A stretch of DNA of 64,000 bases from Clostridia bacterium (GTDB lineage Bacteria > Bacillota > Clostridia > Lachnospirales > Lachnospiraceae): positions 124,001 through 188,000 of the forward strand of contig CAJTIM010000005.1 of assembly GCA_910576325.1 (NCBI GenBank). Reading direction: 5' to 3'. The stretch's first letter is position 1. Each line of letters starts with the position of its first letter. The notes under the pieces are model-generated. The model saw only the letters and a program-made list of their open reading frames with translations, did no database searches and was not told the origin of the DNA. Shown here one piece after another: positions 58,103 through 64,000 of this stretch. The position numbers and the translations under genes are program-made.

Positions 58103-59623
58103 ATGGAATATTTAGTTGAAATGAAAAATATGACCATGAAATTTCCCGGCGTAGTTGCGCTCAACAAAGTATCCTTTAACTTAAGGCCTGGAGAGGTACA
58201 TGTGCTTTTAGGGGAAAATGGTGCGGGGAAATCTACACTGGTTAAGATGTTAAGCGGAATCAACAAGCCTACGGAGGGAGAAATCGTCATTGGGGGAAAG
58301 ACCTACTCCAGCTTGACGCCGAAGGAATCCGCAGAAAACAAAATAGCAATTATTTATCAGGAGCTCAGCGTAGTTGACGAGCTTACCATAGCGGAGAATT
58401 TATATGTAGGAAAGCTTCCTTATAAAAAGCTTGCAGGCTTAAAGCTTGTGGATTATAAGTATATGAATGGGGAAGCGAAAAAGTATATGGATGAGATTGG
58501 CCTGAAAAAGAGTCCGTCGACTTTGGTTCAGGATATTTCTATTTCTGAAAAGCAGCAGGTGGAGATTGCCAAGGCACTGGCTGCCAAGGCGCGTATCATA
58601 ATTATGGATGAGCCCACCTCGTCGCTTTCCATTGAGGAGACCGAGGAGCTGTTCCGGATCATTCGCCGGCTCAAGGAAAACGGTATCGGGATTATCTACA
58701 TCTCCCATAAGCTAAAGGAGATCAAGGAGATTGGAGATCGGGTAACCGTCTTGAAGGACGGCGGCTATGTGGATACAAAGGATGTGGAGGATCTGGAAGT
58801 GGAGGATCTGATTCCCATGATGGTAGGCCGTAAGATTACGGGCGATCATTTGGGTGATCGGGAACAGATCGAGAAGGATAATGAAGTTATTTTTAAGGTA
58901 GAGAATTTAACCCGCAGGGACAAAACGGCCAGAAATATCAGCTTTGAAGTGAGAAAGGGCGAGATTTTAGGCTTTGGAGGACTGATCGGCGCAGGGAGAT
59001 CCGAATGTATGGAGGGAATCTTCGGAGCAAAGCCGATTTCCAGCGGGAAGATATATCTGCGCGGCAGGGAGATTAAAATTAAGAATACCTACAGTGCATT
59101 GAAGCAGGGAATTGCCATGGTAACGGAGAACCGGCGGGAGACGGGCTTTTTCCAGAACTTTAATATCTGGAAGGAAACTTCCGTTACCACAAATCTGAAA
59201 AAATCCAAGGCAGGCGGATTGACAGGCCTCTTAAATGAAAAGGCCGAGCGTGAAATAGCCGAGGAGGAAGTAAGGACGCTGAATACCAAATGCTCCGGTG
59301 TGGATCAGATGACGGTCAATCTCTCCGGAGGCAATCAGCAGAAGGTCATTATTGGAAAGTGGCTTGCGGTTGACTCGGATGTGTTTATTTTTGACGAACC
59401 CACCAAGGGAATTGATGTGGGAGCAAAGGCTGAGATTTACAACATCATGAGAGAAATGGCAAATGCGGGCAAGGCGATTATAGTGGTGTCCTCCGAGATG
59501 CCGGAGCTTTTGAAGACCTGCGACCGTATCATCGTGTTTCGGAACGGTGAGATTTCAGGTATATTAAACAGCGAAGAGGCAACTGAGGAAAAGATCATGT
59601 TTGCGGCAGTTGCGGTAGATTAA
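58103..59623 (+). CDS. Sugar ABC transporter ATPase, tandem-domain (RbsA/AlsA type)
   Basis: A 506-residue double ATPase. Domain 1 has GENGAGKSTLVKML, IIYQELSVVDELT, a degenerate signature (ISISEKQQVEIAKAL) and IIIMDEPTSSL. Domain 2 has an altered P-loop (GLIGAGRSECMEG) and a canonical signature VNLSGGNQQKVIIGKW with IFDEPTKGIDVG. This asymmetry is normal for the CUT2 sugar importer family. I chose the ATG at 58103, eight bases after GAGGG, over 58097. The substrate is set by the neighbours: most likely D-allose or a related rare hexose. Confidence 0.94.
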   Translation: MEYLVEMKNMTMKFPGVVALNKVSFNLRPGEVHVLLGENGAGKSTLVKMLSGINKPTEGEIVIGGKTYSSLTPKESAENKIAIIYQELSVVDELTIAENLYVGKLPYKKLAGLKLVDYKYMNGEAKKYMDEIGLKKSPSTLVQDISISEKQQVEIAKALAAKARIIIMDEPTSSLSIEETEELFRIIRRLKENGIGIIYISHKLKEIKEIGDRVTVLKDGGYVDTKDVEDLEVEDLIPMMVGRKITGDHLGDREQIEKDNEVIFKVENLTRRDKTARNISFEVRKGEILGFGGLIGAGRSECMEGIFGAKPISSGKIYLRGREIKIKNTYSALKQGIAMVTENRRETGFFQNFNIWKETSVTTNLKKSKAGGLTGLLNEKAEREIAEEEVRTLNTKCSGVDQMTVNLSGGNQQKVIIGKWLAVDSDVFIFDEPTKGIDVGAKAEIYNIMREMANAGKAIIVVSSEMPELLKTCDRIIVFRNGEISGILNSEEATEEKIMFAAVAVD

Positions 59624-59634
59624 GAGGTGAGAAG

Positions 59635-60582
59635 ATGACAAGAGCAAAATTTAAAAGTTTTTGGGATAAGTTTGGTACATTAAGTATTTTGATTTTAATT
59701 ATGATCTGTCTGTCCATTGCATCGCCGAAATATTTCATGACCCCGGACAATGTGAAGCAGATTGGTCTGCAGAGTACGGTATACATACTCCTTGCATTTG
59801 GAGAATTTTTTGCTATTTTGCTGGCCGGAATTGATTTGTCCGTAGGCTCGGTAGCCGCGCTGGTAGGCACCTTTATTGCAATGATGCTGAAGGCAAATGT
59901 TCCGGTGCCTGCCGCAATCCTGGCAGGACTTCTGATCTCTCTTGTGCTTGGAGCTGTGAACGGAGTTTTGATCAATGCGCTGGATCTGCATCCTTTTGTT
60001 GTCACTCTGGGAACAAATACCATATTCCGTGGGGTTACGCTGGTTATTTCAAAAGGATCTCCGATTTTCGGTCTTCCGGCCTCCTTTAAGGGAATTTCCG
60101 GATATGTGCTGGGATTTCCAATTCCTTTCATCTTTGCCCTGGTGATGAGCGCAGTACTTATCTGGTTTACCAATCAAACGGTAGTGGCGCGAAATCTGTA
60201 TGCCTTGGGCGGCAACAAGCAGGCGGCCTGGTATTCCGGCATTAATACAAGGCAGTTTACACTGTTTGCCCATATGCTGGCATCCTTCCTGGCCGGAGTG
60301 GCGGGCGTCATAATGACCTCGCGTGTCGGAGCGGCGGAGCCCACGGCAGGTGAAGGCTATGAAACCTATGCCATTGCATCCTGTATCATCGGAGGAACCT
60401 CATTTTTCGGAGGAAAGGGAAAAATCTTCGGCGTACTGCTGGGAGGCCTGACCATCGGCACAATTACAAACGGTTTAAATATTCTGAACGTGTCCAGCTA
60501 TTGGCAGAAGGTAGTTATGGGAACGCTGATCATAGCATCCGTTGCTCTGGAGAAGCTGGTAGGAAGCACGGTGAAGGATTAA
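59635..60582 (+). CDS. Sugar ABC transporter permease (RbsC/AlsC type)
   Basis: A 315-residue CUT2 permease with about 8-10 membrane segments. Conserved blocks: AGIDLSVGSVAALVG, LGAVNGVLINALDLHPFVVTLGTNTIFRGV, YALGGNKQAAWYSGIN and GGTSFFGGKGKIFGVLLGG (EAA-like region). It starts 11 bases after the ATPase stop, behind AGAGGTGAG. It pairs with the two preceding subunits to make the importer. Confidence 0.94.
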   Translation: MTRAKFKSFWDKFGTLSILILIMICLSIASPKYFMTPDNVKQIGLQSTVYILLAFGEFFAILLAGIDLSVGSVAALVGTFIAMMLKANVPVPAAILAGLLISLVLGAVNGVLINALDLHPFVVTLGTNTIFRGVTLVISKGSPIFGLPASFKGISGYVLGFPIPFIFALVMSAVLIWFTNQTVVARNLYALGGNKQAAWYSGINTRQFTLFAHMLASFLAGVAGVIMTSRVGAAEPTAGEGYETYAIASCIIGGTSFFGGKGKIFGVLLGGLTIGTITNGLNILNVSSYWQKVVMGTLIIASVALEKLVGSTVKD

Positions 60583-60657
60583 ACAATCCCAATATCGGTC
60601 TTTTCGTTTTAGTAAAATTATCATATAATAAAGCTATGAAAAAGGAGAAAAAAGAAA

Positions 60658-61329
60658 ATGAAGTTTTCACCGTCTCTCATGTGTATGGATTTTCTCAATA
60701 TGAGAGAGCAGTTTGAGGTTATGAATCGTCATGTGCCCCTTTACCATGTGGACATTATGGACGGGCATTACTGTAAAAATATTACCCTGTCTCCGGATAT
60801 GGTGGCAGCCTTTCGGAAAGTAACAAAGGTTCCTATGGACTGTCATCTGATGACTACCAATCCGGGAGATTGGATTGAGCGCCTAGCAAAGGCGGGTGCG
60901 GCATACATTTCTCCTCATGCGGAGACCATCAACGGGGAGGCGTACCGTATCCTGAATCTGATTCAGAGCCTGGGCTGCAAGACGGGGATTGTTCTGAATC
61001 CCGCCACCCCTCTAAGCTATGCGGAGCCGTATTTGAACCGCATTGATTTGCTGACCCTGATGACTGTGGACGTAGGGTTTGCCGGGCAGAGCTTTATTGA
61101 TGAGGTGCTGGATAAAATTGCCCTGGCAAAGAAATGGCGTGAGGAAAAGGGATACCATTATGAGATCCAGATTGACGGTGCGTGCAATGTGAAGAGCTAT
61201 AAAAAGACAACGGAAGCCGGAGCGGATATTCTGATTGTGGGATCGTCGGGGCTGTTTGGCCTTGATTCCGATCTGGATCGGGCATTTGAAAAGATGTATC
61301 AGGATTATGAGAATTGTATGAAGGGATAA
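60658..61329 (+). CDS. alsE: D-allulose-6-phosphate 3-epimerase (AlsE type)
   Basis: A 223-residue TIM-barrel epimerase of the ribulose-phosphate 3-epimerase family. It matches E. coli AlsE rather than Rpe: start KFSPSLMCMDFL, metal residues in YHVDIMDGHY, MDCHLMTTNP, LNPATPLSY, MTVDVGFAGQSFI, and QIDGACN with the catalytic Asp. AlsE converts D-allulose-6-phosphate to fructose-6-phosphate, the last step of allose catabolism. It follows the permease gene by 75 bases, which include AT-rich DNA with TATAAT, and has its own ribosome site AAAGGAGAAAAAAG. Confidence 0.92.
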   Translation: MKFSPSLMCMDFLNMREQFEVMNRHVPLYHVDIMDGHYCKNITLSPDMVAAFRKVTKVPMDCHLMTTNPGDWIERLAKAGAAYISPHAETINGEAYRILNLIQSLGCKTGIVLNPATPLSYAEPYLNRIDLLTLMTVDVGFAGQSFIDEVLDKIALAKKWREEKGYHYEIQIDGACNVKSYKKTTEAGADILIVGSSGLFGLDSDLDRAFEKMYQDYENCMKG

Positions 61330-61341
61330 AGGGAGTTGCGG

Positions 61342-62274
61342 ATGGACAGATATGTTTTGAGCCTTGACATAGGGGGAACACACACGCGCATTGGTCTGGT
61401 AGACGAGCGGTATGGACTGACAGATTTTGAGATTGTTAAGACAAAGGAGATCCAAAAGGCCGGAAATACGGTGGATAACTTTGTGGCGGTTCTGCGCGCC
61501 TATTGGAAGGAGCATGGTGCGGGGTGTACGATTGCCGCGATCAGCGCAGGCTTTCCCTCCACCATAGATCGAGAGCGCCGGACAGTCCTATCCACACCCA
61601 ATATCAGCGGATTCAACAATATTGCAATTGCTGAGCGTCTGGAACAGGAATTCTCGGTTCCGGCTTATATTGAGACAGACGTGAATATGCTGCTGCTCTT
61701 TGATATGATGGAGAATCATATTCCGGAGGAAGGAATCACCTGCGGCATCTATTTTGGAACAGGCCTGGGAAATGCGGTGGCTGTTGACGGAAAGCTTCTG
61801 GTGGGAAAAACAGGAGCGGCCACGGAGCTGGGACACATTCCTGTTCGCGGAATTGACGGGGTATGCGGCTGTGGAAACAGCAGTTGTATTGAGTTGATAG
61901 CTTCCGGTTATCACCTGCAGGATTTGTGTGAAGAAAGATTTCCGGATACGGAGATTGGACAGATTTTTACGAAGCACGGCAGTTCTCCGGAGATTCTCAG
62001 ATTTATTGATGATTTGTCGCTGGCTGCGGCTACGGAAATTAATATTTTGGATCCCAACTATATTATTATCGGAGGCGGTTTGACCTCCATGCCGAATTTC
62101 CCGTTTGCGCAGCTGGAAGCGGATATCTACCGATATGCCAGAAAACCCTTTCCGGCAGAAGAGCTGAGCTACATCTATTCCCGGCAGGGACAGGAGAACG
62201 GCGTAATTGGAGCCGGAATTTTAGGATTTCGGAAGTTAAAGGAAATAGAAAAAAGAGGAGACGATACAATATGA
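61342..62274 (+). CDS. alsK: ROK-family kinase, probable D-allose kinase
   Basis: A 310-residue ROK kinase. ATP loop LSLDIGGTHTRIGL, STPNISGFNN, ETDVNMLLLFDMMENH (catalytic Asp), GIYFGTGLGNAV, and an intact zinc motif ELGHIPVRGIDGVCGCGNSS-CIE (His plus CGCGxxxC). ILDPNYIIIGGGLTSMPNFP matches AlsK-type enzymes. Placement directly between alsE and rpiB, as in the allose operon, supports phosphorylation of D-allose at C6. The ATG at 61342 follows GGGAG at six bases; its stop overlaps the rpiB start (ATGA). Confidence 0.85.
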   Translation: MDRYVLSLDIGGTHTRIGLVDERYGLTDFEIVKTKEIQKAGNTVDNFVAVLRAYWKEHGAGCTIAAISAGFPSTIDRERRTVLSTPNISGFNNIAIAERLEQEFSVPAYIETDVNMLLLFDMMENHIPEEGITCGIYFGTGLGNAVAVDGKLLVGKTGAATELGHIPVRGIDGVCGCGNSSCIELIASGYHLQDLCEERFPDTEIGQIFTKHGSSPEILRFIDDLSLAAATEINILDPNYIIIGGGLTSMPNFPFAQLEADIYRYARKPFPAEELSYIYSRQGQENGVIGAGILGFRKLKEIEKRGDDTI

Positions 62275-62744
62275 AGATAGGCTTTGGCTGTGATCATACC
62301 GCAGTAGAGCTGAAGCTGGCACTGATGGATCACTTAAGAGAGCAGGGCAATGAGTGCGTGGATTACGGTACAAAAGAGGCGGGAGTGAGAATGGACTATC
62401 CCGTAGTTGGCAAACGTGTTGCCGAGGCCGTGGCAGGAGGAGAAGTGGAAAAGGGTGTCCTTGTGTGCGGAACAGGTGTGGGTATTTCCCTTTCCGCCAA
62501 TAAGGTTCCCGGTATTCGGGCGGCTGTCTGCAGCGAGCCTTATACGGCCTGCATGACGGTACGGCACAACAATGCCAATATCCTTGCCATGGGCGCCCGC
62601 GTTGTGGGTACGGAGCTGGCCAAGATGATTGCGGACGCGTTTTTCCAGGCGGAATATGAGGGCGGCCGTCATGAGGTTCGTGTCAAAATGCTGGCGGATA
62701 TTGAGCAGGAGTATTGCATGGGAGCCCACGGTCCGCTCAATTAA
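62271..62744 (+). CDS. rpiB: RpiB/LacAB family sugar-phosphate isomerase
   Basis: A 157-residue isomerase. IGFGCDHTAVELK, VLVCGTGVGISLSANKVPGIRAAVCSEPY and MTVRHNNANILAMGARVVG carry the catalytic Asp, Cys and His of RpiB. RpiB interconverts ribose-5- and ribulose-5-phosphate and also allose-6- and allulose-6-phosphate; the latter fits this operon. It is translationally coupled to the kinase by a four-base overlap and ends the operon before a strong terminator. Confidence 0.93.
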   Translation: MKIGFGCDHTAVELKLALMDHLREQGNECVDYGTKEAGVRMDYPVVGKRVAEAVAGGEVEKGVLVCGTGVGISLSANKVPGIRAAVCSEPYTACMTVRHNNANILAMGARVVGTELAKMIADAFFQAEYEGGRHEVRVKMLADIEQEYCMGAHGPLN

Positions 62745-62774
62745 TTTTTGACAAAGAGAATAGAGATACGCAAG

Positions 62775-62813
62775 AAGCCGTAGGATGTATAAAGATATGT
62801 CCTGCGGCTTTTA
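62775..62813 (+). terminator. Terminator of the rare-sugar operon
   Basis: AAGCCG-T-AGGA (62775-62785) pairs with TCCT-G-CGGCTT (62800-62810), followed by TTAT. It separates the operon from the recombinase gene. Confidence 0.8.
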
Positions 62814-62877
62814 TATGGTTGAGATGAGATTTACGGCGGGTATTCTGCGGCAGGATTTTTTTTTGGGAGAATAGAAT

Positions 62878-64000
62878 ATGCGGATAGCGATTTATGGCAG
62901 AAAATCAAAATGGACCGGCAAAGGCGAGAGTGTGGAGAATCAGCTGACTATGTGCAGAGAATACATTGAACGGTTTGTTGACGGAGGGAAGGAAGCGGAG
63001 ATTGTGGAGTACGAGGACGAGGGATTCTCCGGAAAAAATGTAAGGCGTCCCCGGTTTCAGCAGATGATGCGGGATATGGAAAGTCAGACTTTTGATTATC
63101 TGGTGTGCTACAAGCTGGACAGACTGGGAAGAAATCTGGCGGACCTGGCATTGCTGATGGAGAGTTTGGAGCATCGGGGGATCTCCTTTATCAGTATCAA
63201 AGAACGGTTTGACACAACCACGCCTATAGGAAAGGCCATGCTCTATTTTTCAGGAGTTTTGGCGCAGATGGAGCGTGAGCAGATAGCGGAGCGCGTCCGG
63301 GACAATATGCTGATGCTGGCCAGGAGCGGAAGGTGGCTTGGAGGGAATACACCTCTTGGATTTGTTTCAAAGAAGCTGGAAAAAGAGGATTCGGAGGGAA
63401 AAAGAAGAATATCCTGCTATCTGGCGGAAAAGCCGGAGGAGCTTGAGCTGGTGAAATTTATGTTTGCCTATTTTTTGAAAGAGCAGTCTCTGACGAAAGT
63501 GACGGAATACCTTTGGCAGCACCAAATCAGAACCAGAAAGGGCAAAGAATTTTCTATTATGGGCGTCCGTGACATTTTGACGAATCCTGTTTACTGCATG
63601 GCAGACAGAGAGGCGTATGAATACTTCTATGATTTGGGCTGTCAGATATGCATTGAGGAGGATGAACTGGATAATGAGACAGGCCTGATGAGCTATGCCA
63701 AGACCTCCTCCGGCGTCTATAAAAATCAGACAGCGGAATATGGAGCCTGGATTATTTCCAGGGGAAAGCATCGGGGAGCCATATCGGGCAAGGACTATGT
63801 AAGTGTTCAGCAGATTTTGTCCCGGAATAAGAAAAAAGGAGAGAGTTTCCGCAGCCCGAGAAACCATACGGCCCTTTTATCAGGGCTGCTTCGGTGCACC
63901 TGCGGACATCGGATGCGGCCCAAAAATTATCCGCCCTCCAGGCTCAATGAAAAGGGAGAGAGAACCTTCGCCTATCTATGTCCCTATAAGGATAAAACCC
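62878..64000 (+). CDS. Large serine recombinase, 3' end cut by window edge
   Basis: The frame is open from ATG 62878 (behind GGGAGAATAG) to the last base, 374 codons. The catalytic domain has AIYGRKSKW with nucleophile Ser10, YEDEGFSGKNVRRPRFQQM, CYKLDRLGRNLADL and AQMEREQIAERVRDNM. A recombinase domain follows (GGNTPLGF, VRDILTNPVYCMADREAYE) and then the start of the zinc ribbon (LLRCTCGHRM, a CxC rather than CxxC). Such enzymes integrate and excise phages, ICEs or the sporulation skin element. It probably marks the left boundary of a mobile element extending to the right; no attachment site can be defined here. Confidence 0.93.
   Translation, partial: MRIAIYGRKSKWTGKGESVENQLTMCREYIERFVDGGKEAEIVEYEDEGFSGKNVRRPRFQQMMRDMESQTFDYLVCYKLDRLGRNLADLALLMESLEHRGISFISIKERFDTTTPIGKAMLYFSGVLAQMEREQIAERVRDNMLMLARSGRWLGGNTPLGFVSKKLEKEDSEGKRRISCYLAEKPEELELVKFMFAYFLKEQSLTKVTEYLWQHQIRTRKGKEFSIMGVRDILTNPVYCMADREAYEYFYDLGCQICIEEDELDNETGLMSYAKTSSGVYKNQTAEYGAWIISRGKHRGAISGKDYVSVQQILSRNKKKGESFRSPRNHTALLSGLLRCTCGHRMRPKNYPPSRLNEKGERTFAYLCPYKDKT

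Overview
The window reads as a chromosome segment of a Gram-positive anaerobe of the Clostridia, most likely Lachnospiraceae. The pointers are a yicC-gmk-rpoZ operon, a DUF4317 protein, ThiT under a TPP riboswitch, SpaA-type surface proteins, a VKTGD-type sorting signal, glycyl-radical enzymology and RbsABC-type sugar uptake. This assignment is inferred from gene content; there is no rRNA gene and I recognised no tRNA gene.

Layout. 1-8.5 kb is mostly housekeeping: a two-enzyme cell-wall protein cut by the left edge, yicC-gmk-rpoZ, exonuclease III, a PfkB sugar kinase, argS, a 200-base palindrome, and riboswitch-controlled thiT. 8.6-13.2 kb holds an acetylesterase/CPBP protease pair, then an aldehyde dehydrogenase and an iron alcohol dehydrogenase. 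13.3-18 kb is accessory: a dead gene start, an AlbA_2-type regulator, and a translational GTPase fused to a Rae1/YacP endoribonuclease domain. 18-28 kb has DUF4317, greA with a palindromic element on each side, a flavin reductase, an unknown protein, a LysR regulator divergent from an amino-acid:cation symporter, an orphan Dam-like methyltransferase and an SDR-lrgA-lrgB operon. 28-34 kb has a SPOR-domain amidase, an LRR-VWA-MoxR operon and an MBL-fold hydrolase. 34-44.5 kb encodes two giant surface proteins (1742 and 1491 residues) with a small unknown gene between them. 44.5-48.5 kb is a scar region: an AAA/PD-(D/E)XK gene lies between a degenerate copy of a permease 3' end and the intact permease, whose ATPase partner is cut through its Walker A motif.

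48.5-62.8 kb is a sugar-catabolism island. LacI and DeoR regulators flank a leftward ROK protein - glycyl radical enzyme - activase operon. A rightward operon follows: D-lyxose isomerase-like cupin, DUF4432 epimerase, binding protein, ATPase, permease, AlsE-type epimerase, AlsK-type kinase and RpiB. The last six follow the order of the E. coli D-allose genes (alsB-A-C-E-K, with rpiB), so uptake, phosphorylation, isomerisation and 3-epimerisation to fructose-6-phosphate are all covered. Its promoter carries three AAACGTTT palindromes spaced exactly 16 bases apart. A large serine recombinase runs off the right edge.

The strongest candidate for something new is the GTPase-Rae1 fusion at 15-17.9 kb. 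A ribosome-binding factor is covalently joined to a nuclease family that cuts mRNA in the ribosomal A site, and it also carries three tandem 17-residue repeats. Next are the unassigned glycyl radical enzyme next to the allose operon and the LRR-VWA-MoxR operon.
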